A stretch of 64,000 nucleotides of DNA, taken from Paraliobacillus sp044383835. Its GTDB lineage: Bacteria; Bacillota; Bacilli; Bacillales; Amphibacillaceae. The position numbers and the translations under genes were made by a program. The notes under the pieces are model-generated. The model was not told the origin of the DNA. It was given only the letters and a program-made list of their open reading frames with translations, and did not search any database. Positions 26,557 through 34,702 of the stretch are shown one piece after another. The stretch is from positions 1 through 64,000 of the forward strand of contig NZ_JBISEP010000004.1 in NCBI RefSeq assembly GCF_044383835.1, given 5' to 3'. Each line of letters begins with the position of its first letter. Position 1 is the stretch's first letter.

Positions 26557-26877
26557 ATGAAACAACCACAACACCATTCATTCCATATGTATGATTTATG
26601 TAAAAATCATATACATCATTATGTGCTAATAGAAACATCAGATGGTACAACCATCGATGGGATTATAACAGATGTTGATGAACAAAATGTGTACCTTGCA
26701 ATACCGAATACGATGCCTGTATCACCGGATATGGATAATAATCGACAATATTACTCACCTTACGGCTATGGAGGTTATCCGTATGGATATGGTCCGTATC
26801 CAGGTTATGGTCGCTTTAGAAGATTAGTACTTCCGTTGGCTGCTTTAACAGCATTAAGCGTACTTCCTTGGTATTGA
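26557..26877 (+). CDS. Small Tyr/Gly-rich protein, probably sporulation-expressed
   Basis: The 106-residue protein has an N-terminal segment with a beta-rich, LSm-like look (YVLIETSDGTTIDGIITDVD), then a Tyr-Gly-Pro-rich stretch near residues 69-85 (YGYGGYPYGYGPYPGY), and a C-terminal RRLVLPLAALTALSVLPWY. The Tyr/Gly composition and the upstream sigma-K-like promoter suggest a spore-coat or late sporulation role. I recall similar Bacillus proteins with no experimental function. GGAGAGG precedes the ATG. Confidence 0.7.
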   Translation: MKQPQHHSFHMYDLCKNHIHHYVLIETSDGTTIDGIITDVDEQNVYLAIPNTMPVSPDMDNNRQYYSPYGYGGYPYGYGPYPGYGRFRRLVLPLAALTALSVLPWY

Positions 26878-26887
26878 TGTTAAAAAC

Positions 26888-26918
26888 ACCCCCTTACCAA
26901 TAGATGTGGAAAGGGGGT
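26888..26918 (-). terminator. Terminator of the DUF2929 gene
   Basis: ACCCCCTT (26888-26895) and AAGGGGGT (26911-26918) pair. On the minus strand the stem is followed by GTTTTT. Confidence 0.7.
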
Positions 26919-26928
26919 ATCTACCTAA

Positions 26929-27120
26929 CTATTCGACTGTTTCGTTTGTATCATTTTTTGTAATAATACCATCTCCAACTATTGAGACTATAACAGTAAA
27001 TCCTACTGTTAAAGCAAGGACTGGTCCTAAACTAAATGGTTCTCCAGCCATGCTTAATAATAAATAGCCTACAGCTGAGCTAATTGCAAATGACCAAATT
27101 AATAAGCCAAGGTAACGCAT
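26929..27120 (-). CDS. DUF2929 family small membrane protein (YjzD-like)
   Basis: The 63-residue protein has two membrane helices, beginning MRYLGLLIWSFAISSAVGYL, and a charged tail ending TKNDTNETVE. It resembles the Bacillus YjzD/DUF2929 group encoded near fabH. The start at 27120 follows GAGGTGAG; the longer frame starting at 27219 lacks a ribosome site. Function is unknown. Confidence 0.75.
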   Translation of the reverse strand: MRYLGLLIWSFAISSAVGYLLLSMAGEPFSLGPVLALTVGFTVIVSIVGDGIITKNDTNETVE

Positions 27121-27340
27121 GGTTCTCACCTCTATTAGAACATTCTTTATATATCGTACCAAATAATAGTGTGAAAATAAAGTGAATCTTTTTTGAAACA
27201 TTAATTCTATGCTTTGCATACATGAATTAATTTATGAATGTGAAAAATGAGTAACTATGTTGTTGAATCATATAACTCCTTATGTGATAGGGAAGTGGTA
27301 ATGAACGAAAACCACACAAATTAAAGAAAGGGAGACTATT

Positions 27341-27970
27341 ATGTATGTGGTCGTCAACGCATTTCATTGGATTGGTTATCATATCATTGAGCACCTTTTA
27401 TCAAAAGGAGAAAAGGTTGTAGGTGTAGATACATTAGATTCTGATTTAAAAACACACTTGCTATTGTCGGTAGGTAGAAATGCAAATTTTACATTTCGGG
27501 AAGATATTGAGGATGTATTAGAAGAAGTTATACACCAGGAACAAACAAATGTTTTGCTTATCGATCATTCATACCAAACGTGTGATTATTTAGTGAAGAA
27601 TTTTCCTTGTTATTTTATTCATACGAAAGAAATTACGAAAAAATCAGAGTCAATGACGTATATTCATGCACCAATGATATACGGTGAATGGATGCCAAGG
27701 GATAAAAGTTGGTTCTATTGGAATGATAAAACAATTCTATTGGGCTCAGAATTGTTTCATGAGAAAGGTGTATCTATTCAAATTTTTGTTTTAGTTGTTA
27801 TGTTAATTATGAAGGCAAGATTAAAGCCAACTTCGATTCAATTAGAATCTGCTGACAAAGAAACAATGAACTGCAATAAATCAATCATATATATAATAGA
27901 AAAAAGGAATATGGATCATAAATTAGAGAAGCTAGAAGAACATTTTCAACAATATCATGAATTATATTAA
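27341..27970 (+). CDS. yjaV: YjaV-like protein, degenerate NAD(P)-binding fold
   Basis: The 209-residue protein starts like a short-chain epimerase/dehydratase (VVVNAFHWIGYHIIEHLLSK), but the dinucleotide-binding glycines are reduced to one (AFHWIG instead of GxxGxxG). The YxxxK motif is not apparent. The middle IHAPMIYGEWMPRDK resembles the nucleotide-sugar epimerase IYGPWMP phrase. It sits before med as yjaV does in B. subtilis. It is probably a non-catalytic relative of epimerases. Confidence 0.65.
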   Translation: MYVVVNAFHWIGYHIIEHLLSKGEKVVGVDTLDSDLKTHLLLSVGRNANFTFREDIEDVLEEVIHQEQTNVLLIDHSYQTCDYLVKNFPCYFIHTKEITKKSESMTYIHAPMIYGEWMPRDKSWFYWNDKTILLGSELFHEKGVSIQIFVLVVMLIMKARLKPTSIQLESADKETMNCNKSIIYIIEKRNMDHKLEKLEEHFQQYHELY

Positions 27971-28067
27971 CAATGTAATGTTTTTTTAACTATGTTTTAC
28001 GTTTACTGTTTCAAAAGGAAAAGGTAAAATAAAATAGAAATCATATATGAATAAGGGTGTGCATGTA

Positions 28068-29027
28068 TTGAGAAACATCATTATTTTTTTTTATTTTATT
28101 AGTTTATTTTTTCTTATCGTTTCTTTAGCTGGTTGTAATACTGGTGGAAAGATCAATAAAGTAGGGATGCTTGTTGAACATTCTATTAATGATCAGACAT
28201 GGGGAGAAAAAGGATATCAAGGTTTACTACAAATTAAAGACAAGTACAATGTAGATGTTTATTTTAAAGAAGAAGTAAAAAACCAGTCTGAAGTAAATAA
28301 AGCTGTAAATGAATTTACTATGCAAGGTGTTAATCTAATTTTTGGTCATAGTAGCATTTACGGTAAATATTTCAATAGTATAAAAGAAAGTTATCCTGAA
28401 ATACATTTTGTTTATTTTGATGGTGCTTATGAAGGTGATAACTTAACGAGCCTACATTTCAATTCCAATGCAATGGGTTTTTTTGCGGGCATGGTAGCTG
28501 GGAAAATGACAGAAACAAATCAAGTAGGGATCATTGGTGCATATGAATGGCAACCAGAAATTGAAGGATTTTATGAAGGCGTCAATTATCAAAATCCAGA
28601 TGCGAATATTTCATTGAACTTCGTTAATGACTGGGACAATACGGAACGTGCTTTGTCGATATTTTCTACTATGAACAAAAATGAAGTCGACGTATTTTAT
28701 CCAGCCGGGGATTCGTTTAGTAAAGAAATTATTGATCGAGTGCGGGAATCTCAGAAGTATGCAATTGGTTTTGTAACAGACCAATCTGATTTAGGAAATG
28801 AAACGGTGCTAACTAGTACGGTTCAGTATGTGGACAAGCTATATATACAAGCAGCAGAACAATTTGATAAAGGGAAATTAGCTGGTGGAATATTCACCTA
28901 TGATTTTGAGGATGATGTCATCTCACTTGGCACTTTTAGCCCTAAAGTACCCAAAGTGTTTAAACAAAAGATAGAAAATGAAATTGAGCAATATGTAAAA
29001 ACAGGCTTACTACCGAACGAAAGGTAA
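28068..29027 (+). CDS. med: Med, BMP-family lipoprotein, positive regulator of comK
   Basis: The protein of about 319 residues is a Bmp/PnrA-type substrate-binding lipoprotein with the lipobox LAGC at the end of the signal peptide. The ligand-binding core includes GMLVEHSINDQTWGEKGYQG and MGFFAGMVAGKMT. B. subtilis Med raises comK expression. AAGGGTG lies 8 bases before a TTG at 28068; the ATG at 28047 lacks a ribosome site. The small comZ gene that follows med in B. subtilis is not found. Confidence 0.85.
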   Translation: MRNIIIFFYFISLFFLIVSLAGCNTGGKINKVGMLVEHSINDQTWGEKGYQGLLQIKDKYNVDVYFKEEVKNQSEVNKAVNEFTMQGVNLIFGHSSIYGKYFNSIKESYPEIHFVYFDGAYEGDNLTSLHFNSNAMGFFAGMVAGKMTETNQVGIIGAYEWQPEIEGFYEGVNYQNPDANISLNFVNDWDNTERALSIFSTMNKNEVDVFYPAGDSFSKEIIDRVRESQKYAIGFVTDQSDLGNETVLTSTVQYVDKLYIQAAEQFDKGKLAGGIFTYDFEDDVISLGTFSPKVPKVFKQKIENEIEQYVKTGLLPNER

Positions 29028-29060
29028 ACTGATTTTATCAGTGCTTTCGTTCTTTCTTTT
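29015..29060 (+). terminator. Terminator of med
   Basis: GAACGAAAG pairs with CTTTCGTTC around an inner ACTGAT/ATCAGT stem, followed by a T-rich tail. It overlaps the med stop codon. Confidence 0.7.
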
Positions 29061-29095
29061 GTATATTATATTTCGTATAAACAAATCGTTCAATA

Positions 29096-29124
29096 CTTGC
29101 TAAAATATTAAAATTAAATTATAT
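29096..29124 (+). promoter_or_regulatory. Sigma-A promoter of fabH-fabF
   Basis: TTGCTA, a 17-base spacer and TATATT lie directly before the FapR box. Confidence 0.6.
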
Positions 29125-29140
29125 TAGTACCAAGTCTTAA
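29124..29140 (+). promoter_or_regulatory. FapR operator upstream of fabH
   Basis: TTAGTACCAAGTCTTAA closely matches the FapR 17-mer (TTAGTACCTrrTACTAA). It overlaps the end of the -10 region. FapR represses type II fatty-acid synthesis until malonyl-CoA accumulates. Confidence 0.75.
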
Positions 29141-29190
29141 TATATGATGTAAAAAAATATATTGAATTCCTAGTGAGAGGGTTGAAGCAT

Positions 29191-30126
29191 ATGAGCGCAG
29201 GTATAACTGGCGTAGGTAAATATGTTCCAGAAAGAATACTAACAAATCAAGATTTAGAAAAGATAGTGGACACAAACGATGAGTGGATTCGTACAAGAAC
29301 AGGGATAGAAGAACGTCGCATTGCAGATGATGACGTAGATACAGCTGATATGGCTTATCAAGCGTCCAAACAAGCTATAGAGAACGCAGAAATAAAACCA
29401 GAAGAAATTGATCTTATTTTAGTAGCAACTGTTACACCAGACAAATCATTCCCTACCGTATCTTGTATGCTGCAAGAACGTTTAGGTGCAACAAAAGCTG
29501 CTGCGATGGATATTAGTGCAGCTTGTGCTGGTTTTATGTATGGAGTAATAACAGCGAAGCAATTTATTGATACTGGTGTTTATAAACACGTGTTAGTTGT
29601 AGGTGCGGAGAAACTATCCAAAATTACTGACTGGAAAGACCGTAATACGTGTGTGTTATTTGGCGATGGAGCTGGAGCGGCTGTCATAGGTAAGGTAAGT
29701 GGTGACCGTGGCATTAAGTCATTTGAATTAGGAGCTGATGGTGCTGGAGGTAAGTACCTGCAACAAAAAGATAATTATATTCAAATGAACGGTAGAGAAG
29801 TTTTTAAATTTGCTGTGAGACAAATGCCTGAGTCATCATTAAATGTAGTCAAGCAAGCAGGATTAAGTAAAGAAGATGTTGACTACTTAGTTCCACATCA
29901 AGCGAATATTCGAATCATGGAAGCGGCAAGGAACAAACTAGATATACCGGTAGATAAAATGGCAACTTCTGTTAAAAAATACGGAAATACGTCATCGGCT
30001 TCGATTCCAATCGCATTAGCTGAAGCGGTTGAGAGTGGAGATGTGAAAGATGATGATTTTGTTGTACTAGTAGGATTTGGTGGTGGTTTGACTTGGGGTG
30101 CTGTTGGTTTAAAATGGGGTAAATAA
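29191..30126 (+). CDS. fabH: 3-oxoacyl-ACP synthase III FabH
   Basis: FabH condenses acyl-CoA primers with malonyl-ACP to start fatty-acid synthesis. The 311-residue enzyme has the catalytic Cys112 in DISAACAGF, His in VPHQANIRI and Asn in KKYGNTSSASIP. GAGAGGG sits about 9 bases before the ATG at 29191. fabF follows 68 bases downstream under the same FapR-controlled promoter. Confidence 0.96.
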   Translation: MSAGITGVGKYVPERILTNQDLEKIVDTNDEWIRTRTGIEERRIADDDVDTADMAYQASKQAIENAEIKPEEIDLILVATVTPDKSFPTVSCMLQERLGATKAAAMDISAACAGFMYGVITAKQFIDTGVYKHVLVVGAEKLSKITDWKDRNTCVLFGDGAGAAVIGKVSGDRGIKSFELGADGAGGKYLQQKDNYIQMNGREVFKFAVRQMPESSLNVVKQAGLSKEDVDYLVPHQANIRIMEAARNKLDIPVDKMATSVKKYGNTSSASIPIALAEAVESGDVKDDDFVVLVGFGGGLTWGAVGLKWGK

Positions 30127-30194
30127 ATGATAAAATCTATCTTAATGTATTGACTAAAAATAAATTGCTAGATTATATATAGGAGGAAATAGGC

Positions 30195-31430
30195 ATGACC
30201 AAGAAACGAGTGGTAGTAACAGGCATGGGGACTGTGAGCCCATTAGGTAATACAATTGATCAATTATGGTCTAATTTAATTGAAGGAAAGTCGGGTATTG
30301 ATTATTTTACTAAAGTTAATAAAGATGATTTCCCTGCCAAAGTTGCGGCAGAAGTGAAAGATTGGGATCCGACTCAGTATATTGATAAAAAAGAAGCCAA
30401 AAGAATGGATCTATTTACGCAATATGCAGTGGCTGCAGCGAAAATGGCTGTAGAAGATGCAAAATTAGATATTAATGACGAAAATGCGTCACGAGTAGGT
30501 GTTTGGGTAGGTTCTGGTATTGGAGGCATGGCAACTTACGAAGAGCAGTTCAAGAAATTCAATGAAAAAGGTTATCGCCGTGTAAGCCCATTCTTTGTAC
30601 CGATGTTAATACCTGATATGGCTGCTGGTCAAATTTCAATTCAATTAGGAGCAAAAGGAATTAATTCTTGTACGGTAACAGCATGTGCTACAGGGACAAA
30701 TTCAATTGGCGATGCTTTTAAAGTAATCGAACGAGGCGATGCAGATTATATGATTGCTGGCGGTGCTGAAGCGCCAATAACGAATATGGCAGTGGCTGGA
30801 TTCTCAACTGCTAAAGCATTATCCTTTAATGATAATCCAAAAACAGCAAGTCGCCCGTTTGATAAAAATCGTGATGGTTTTGTTATGGGAGAAGGAGCAG
30901 GCATTTTAGTATTAGAATCATTAGAAGCAGCCGAAGCGAGAGGGGCAACGATTTATGCAGAAATTGTTGGATATGGTTCAGCGGCAGATGCTTATCATAT
31001 TACAGCACCCTCACCAGATGGAGAAGGTGCTGCAAGGTCTATGCGCCAAGCGATAGAAGATGCTGCAATTGATGTAACTGCAATAAATTATATCAATGCA
31101 CATGGAACAAGCACACCAATGAATGATTCATTTGAGACTAAATCAGTAAAAACTGTATTTGGTGAACATGCATATGATCTTGACATATCGTCTACTAAGT
31201 CGATGACAGGTCACTTGTTAGGTGCAGCTGGAGCAGTAGAAGCTATTGCATGTATTAAATCAATAACTGATAGCATGATTCCACCTACAATAAATTATGA
31301 AACAAAAGATCCTGAATGTGATTTAAATTATGTACCAAACAAAGCCAAAAGTTTAAGTATCTCTTATGCTTTAAGTAATTCTTTAGGCTTTGGTGGACAC
31401 AACGCAACATTAATTTTCAAAAAATATTAA
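30195..31430 (+). CDS. fabF: 3-oxoacyl-ACP synthase II FabF
   Basis: FabF elongates acyl-ACP chains by condensation with malonyl-ACP. The 411-residue enzyme has catalytic Cys164 in TVTACATGTNS, the two histidines in NAHGTSTPMND and SMTGHLLGAAG, and the terminal GFGGHNATLIF phrase. AGGAGGAA precedes the ATG. It is in an operon with fabH. Confidence 0.97.
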   Translation: MTKKRVVVTGMGTVSPLGNTIDQLWSNLIEGKSGIDYFTKVNKDDFPAKVAAEVKDWDPTQYIDKKEAKRMDLFTQYAVAAAKMAVEDAKLDINDENASRVGVWVGSGIGGMATYEEQFKKFNEKGYRRVSPFFVPMLIPDMAAGQISIQLGAKGINSCTVTACATGTNSIGDAFKVIERGDADYMIAGGAEAPITNMAVAGFSTAKALSFNDNPKTASRPFDKNRDGFVMGEGAGILVLESLEAAEARGATIYAEIVGYGSAADAYHITAPSPDGEGAARSMRQAIEDAAIDVTAINYINAHGTSTPMNDSFETKSVKTVFGEHAYDLDISSTKSMTGHLLGAAGAVEAIACIKSITDSMIPPTINYETKDPECDLNYVPNKAKSLSISYALSNSLGFGGHNATLIFKKY

Positions 31431-31444
31431 TAGAAATCGGAAGG

Positions 31445-31471
31445 GCTGTCTAGCTATAGGCAGCTTTTTTT
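31445..31471 (+). terminator. Terminator after fabF
   Basis: GCTGTCTA pairs with TAGGCAGC and runs into TTTTTTT. Confidence 0.8.
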
Positions 31472-31572
31472 ATATTTCTAAATGGATTTCATAATTACTC
31501 TGCTATTGGTATTCTTTTTTGTCTGATTCATACAATTTAAATATAGGACAAGCTAAAAAAAGGGGAATGGTG

Positions 31573-31782
31573 ATGATTTATTTATGCATGTTTTTAATTG
31601 GCTTTGGATTCACGGTAGCAGGAAGTGTCACCATGGTTTTATATCTCAATCTGATTCCAGCAGGATTAACATGGCTAGAGTATTTTAAGTTTATTTTATC
31701 AAGAAATGAATGTTATTTGTTATTATTAGGAATTCTAATTATTTCTGTCACAATCCCAAAGTTAGCGCATATAGTAAAATGA
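31573..31782 (+). CDS. Small two-helix membrane protein
   Basis: The 69-residue protein starts MIYLCMFLIGFGFTVAGSVT and has two membrane helices separated by a short loop with LTWLEYFKFILSR. AGGGGAA is well placed for the ATG at 31573; a longer frame from a TTG at 31519 lacks a ribosome site. I do not recognise a named family. It lies between fabF and yjbA, in the place of small unnamed membrane genes in related genomes. Confidence 0.65.
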   Translation: MIYLCMFLIGFGFTVAGSVTMVLYLNLIPAGLTWLEYFKFILSRNECYLLLLGILIISVTIPKLAHIVK

Positions 31783-31889
31783 ATAAAAAATCTTGAGTTG
31801 GCCATACTGAATGCTAAATGAAATGCAATTCTTTTAATCAAATAGTATAAATTGAATGTAGTTTGATGAATGGAAGTGAGGTATTACAT

Positions 31890-32657
31890 ATGCAATATTT
31901 ACATGATGTATGGGTGAATTGGTTTGAAGGAGAGGAGAATGGTTACAATGTTTGCGAATTCCATGAATGGCGTAAGTATGATGGAATTGAGATATTGGAC
32001 CAGGTACCTGTAACTTATGTTGACTCTAGGCTGTTTCAACAAACTGAAAATGACTTAACCGACCTTCCAGAAAGCTTGTTAAGACAAATAAAAAATGCCA
32101 CGTATCTTCGTAAAAATCAAGATAGAATTCCTATTGAATATGCCACGATTGTAACAGATGGTGAGTCAGCTTTAGCGATTGATACGATGGGATATAAAAT
32201 CCCAATTAGGAAGAGTCGTTTAATCCCTAGACAAGAAAGATTAGTATTTGAAACAGTTAAATCATGTAAAAAATATCAATTTGTATTAGAAAAAGAAACA
32301 TTACAGAAAAGTCATCACATTTTATCTTTGCCTCCAGAAGTAATGGTAGGATTAACTCGAAGGGAACGACACTTAAAACAATTGTTAATGATGGTACTTG
32401 ATCAACTAAAACAAACAGAAAATACGCAAGAGATACAATATTGGTTAACAGAATGGTTACCAAATGACTATCGATCGATTAGAAAGTTGACGTTTTCTAA
32501 AGCGTGGAATCAGCTTTATTCGGCACTGGTGAAGAGCTGGTCTCCTCAACATGAACATATCTGCAAAAAAATGGTGAAAGGCCAACCTTTTTTTGAACAA
32601 CTATGGGAACTTGAAAAAGAAACTAGTCACAACCATAGGTATAAGAGAATATTGTGA
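31890..32657 (+). CDS. yjbA: UPF0736 protein YjbA
   Basis: The 255-residue soluble protein begins MQYLHDVWVNWFEGEENGYN, the distinctive UPF0736/YjbA opening, followed by FHEWRKYD. Function is unknown. GTGAGG precedes the ATG at 31890; upstream in-frame ATGs do not fit the family start. The order fabF, yjbA, trpS is as in B. subtilis apart from lost app genes. Confidence 0.9.
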   Translation: MQYLHDVWVNWFEGEENGYNVCEFHEWRKYDGIEILDQVPVTYVDSRLFQQTENDLTDLPESLLRQIKNATYLRKNQDRIPIEYATIVTDGESALAIDTMGYKIPIRKSRLIPRQERLVFETVKSCKKYQFVLEKETLQKSHHILSLPPEVMVGLTRRERHLKQLLMMVLDQLKQTENTQEIQYWLTEWLPNDYRSIRKLTFSKAWNQLYSALVKSWSPQHEHICKKMVKGQPFFEQLWELEKETSHNHRYKRIL

Positions 32658-32693
32658 AAAGTCATTCCCAGCTAAAAGGGGAATGACTTTTTT
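32657..32693. terminator. Terminator between yjbA and trpS
   Basis: AAAAGTCATTCCC pairs with GGGGAATGACTTTTTT. A- and T-runs serve both convergent genes. Confidence 0.85.
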
Positions 32694-32699
32694 AAGTTA

Positions 32700-33695
32700 T
32701 TATTTTTTCTTCTTCACACGACCCAAACCCATTGCTTTTTTTGCTTTTGCTAAAGTTTTATTCGCTTTAACGGCAGCTTTGTCTGCACCATGATCTAGAA
32801 TGTCATCTAATTCTGGTGATTGAATTAATTCATTGTGACGTTTCTGAATAGGTGCTAATAAATCAATTAATACATCAGCCGTTTCCTGTTTAAATACACC
32901 GTACCCAACATGCTCATATTTATTTTCTAACGATTCTATACTTTCACCAGTACAGCTTGCATGAATTGTCAATAAGTTACTTATTCCTGGTTTATTTTCT
33001 TTATCAAATCGAACAATTCCTTCTGAATCTGTTACTGCACTTTTTATTTTCTTTTCAATTTGTTTTGGCTCATCAAGTATAAATATAGAGGCTTTTTGGT
33101 TTTCATCGGACTTGCTCATTTTTCGTGTTGGTTCTTGTAATGACATAATTCGAGCGCCGACTTTTGGAACGCTAATTTCCGGAATAGTAAAAATATCATT
33201 GTACTTATTATTGAATCGTTGTGCCAATGTTTTGGTTAATTCTAAATGCTGTTTTTGATCTTCACCTACAGGTACAACATCTGTATTGTAAAGTAGGATA
33301 TCCGCAGTCATAAGAGGTGGATAGGTTAACAGTGCGGAAGATACAGTTTCTTTACCTGAAGATTTATCTTTAAACTGCGTCATTCGTTCTAATTCACCAA
33401 TATAACTAATTGTTTGCATGATCCAGCCTAATTGTGTGTGTGCAGGTACTTCTGATTGAATAAATAGTGTGGATTGATTTGGATCAATCCCAACAGCTAA
33501 GTACAGTGCCGCAAGTGAACGGATATTGTTTCGTAACTTTAATCGATCTTGTGGTACGGTAATCGCATGCTCATCTACAATGCAAAAATAACAGTTATGA
33601 TCAGCTTGAAGATCGACAAAATGTTTTAAAGCTCCTAAATAATTTCCAAGTGTCAAAGAGCCACTAGGTTGAATGCCAGAAAAAATTGTTTTCAT
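32700..33695 (-). CDS. trpS: Tryptophan--tRNA ligase
   Basis: This class I synthetase charges tRNA-Trp. The 331-residue enzyme has the HIGH-like motif SGSLTLGNYLGAL near residues 11-23 and the KMSKS signature TRKMSKSDE. GEDQKQHLELT and the C-terminal basic tail GRVKKKK are normal for TrpRS. AAAGGA is spaced for the ATG at 33695, three codons inside the longest frame. A T-box leader precedes the gene. Confidence 0.96.
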   Translation of the reverse strand: MKTIFSGIQPSGSLTLGNYLGALKHFVDLQADHNCYFCIVDEHAITVPQDRLKLRNNIRSLAALYLAVGIDPNQSTLFIQSEVPAHTQLGWIMQTISYIGELERMTQFKDKSSGKETVSSALLTYPPLMTADILLYNTDVVPVGEDQKQHLELTKTLAQRFNNKYNDIFTIPEISVPKVGARIMSLQEPTRKMSKSDENQKASIFILDEPKQIEKKIKSAVTDSEGIVRFDKENKPGISNLLTIHASCTGESIESLENKYEHVGYGVFKQETADVLIDLLAPIQKRHNELIQSPELDDILDHGADKAAVKANKTLAKAKKAMGLGRVKKKK

Positions 33696-33764
33696 TATTC
33701 TCATCCTTTAATGTTTGTTTTGTTACTAATCAAAGCAGTGAACAAACTAAATTTTGTTCTTAGA

Positions 33765-33990
33765 AAATAAAAAAACATACTCCATAGAAAGGGACGATAC
33801 AATCGTGGTGCCACCCTTTTTACCTCAGGAATATGAGATCACTCAAAACAGTTAACGCCTGATTTACGGTTGTTATCAAACAACGATGACTCCTAAGTTC
33901 CACGTTCATTATTCCTTAGTGCCTGTTCTCAGCTATCCAGACTCTCTGTTTAACTAGCGGGAATAAATCCTAAACTTAATCAACATCAAT
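33765..33990 (-). promoter_or_regulatory. Tryptophan T-box leader of trpS
   Basis: On the minus strand the leader has the antiterminator sequence AGGGTGGCACCACG (plus-strand CGTGGTGCCACCCT near 33811-33824). The specifier context is GAACGTGGAAC, with UGG (Trp) at 33900-33902. The downstream terminator ACGAT-tgt-ATCGT-CCCTTT ends in a T-run near 33770. Uncharged tRNA-Trp should stabilise the antiterminator and allow trpS expression. Confidence 0.9.
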
Positions 33991-34038
33991 ATTTCAATAT
34001 TAATTATTAATTATAATGAAATCATCAAGAACATGCAA

Positions 34039-34413
34039 CTACAAGTAATAAAAAGCTAATAGAATGAGTATGGTAAAAGTAAGGCAAATTGCTTGAAAGC
34101 GAAACAATGGAATGAATTTAGTATCAATTCGTTTTGAAGGTAAAGGTTTTTCTTCCCATTCAACCGTGCTGTTTTTTCTAAAAATACTGCCACCTGCTTT
34201 TCTAAAACCATATGTCACCCCATCAAAGAATCCACCTTTAATAGTAATAAACATTAACCAGAGTAATAGGTATAAAATATCGAAATAAAATAGTATGTTA
34301 ATTAAATATAATAATGCAACATTTTTATGAACGATGACAGCTATCACAATTGTTAAAAAAAAGTTTATTAGGAGGATAATAAATTGTGTTTTACATTTTA
34401 CTAAAGCTGGCAA
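34039..34413 (-). CDS. DUF3899-like membrane protein
   Basis: From the TTG at 34413 (behind GGGA) the protein has 124 residues and three predicted membrane helices: CKTQFIILLINFFLTIVIAV, ALLYLINILFYFDILYLLL and FQAICLTFTILILLAFYYL. Between the last two is a soluble loop with FDGVTYGFRKAGG. This resembles the DUF3899 family of Bacillaceae. Function is unknown. The frame remains open upstream to 34509, but that part reads like untranslated sequence. Confidence 0.6.
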   Translation of the reverse strand: MPALVKCKTQFIILLINFFLTIVIAVIVHKNVALLYLINILFYFDILYLLLWLMFITIKGGFFDGVTYGFRKAGGSIFRKNSTVEWEEKPLPSKRIDTKFIPLFRFQAICLTFTILILLAFYYL

Positions 34414-34531
34414 ATGCTCACATCCCTTTGTATTGATACTAAAAAGTAGTATAGCATAAAGCGAATCATTAAGGATAGAATAGTACACATTAAATAATCT
34501 AAGAAACAAACGTGAAAAAGTAGTTCTAAAA

Positions 34532-34567
34532 GACTATTAAGTAAATTATATCTAATTTTTAATAGTC
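34532..34567. other. Orphan hairpin upstream of oppA
   Basis: GACTATTAA (34532-34540) and TTAATAGTC (34559-34567) pair around an 18-base loop and are followed by CTTTTTA on the plus strand. Nothing is transcribed toward it from the left on the plus strand in this window, so it is not a terminator for any called gene. See the finding. Confidence 0.45.
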
Positions 34568-34611
34568 CTTTTTACCTGTTTATCATAAGCTTGTATAAAA
34601 AAATAATGCAA

Positions 34612-34626
34612 AATTGTTAGAAAACT
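34612..34626 (+). promoter_or_regulatory. CodY-box-like motif 1 at oppA
   Basis: AATTGTTAGAAAACT matches the CodY consensus AATTTTCwGAAAATT at 12 of 15 positions and sits just before the TATAAT at 34629-34634. Confidence 0.4.
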
Positions 34627-34661
34627 TGTATAATTCATTTTGTGGATATTATCATCTGCGA

Positions 34662-34676
34662 AATATTTAGAAAATT
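34662..34676 (+). promoter_or_regulatory. CodY-box-like motif 2 at oppA
   Basis: AATATTTAGAAAATT matches the CodY consensus at 13 of 15 positions and lies downstream of the predicted transcription start. The AT-rich background lowers the weight of such matches. Confidence 0.45.
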
Positions 34677-34702
34677 AAAACTTAGGGGAGGTCATTGTTA
34701 CA

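Noticed and set aside
34414..34509. Upstream extension of the DUF3899 gene
   Set aside because: The translated extension has no similarity to the family start, and the TTG at 34413 has a ribosome site.
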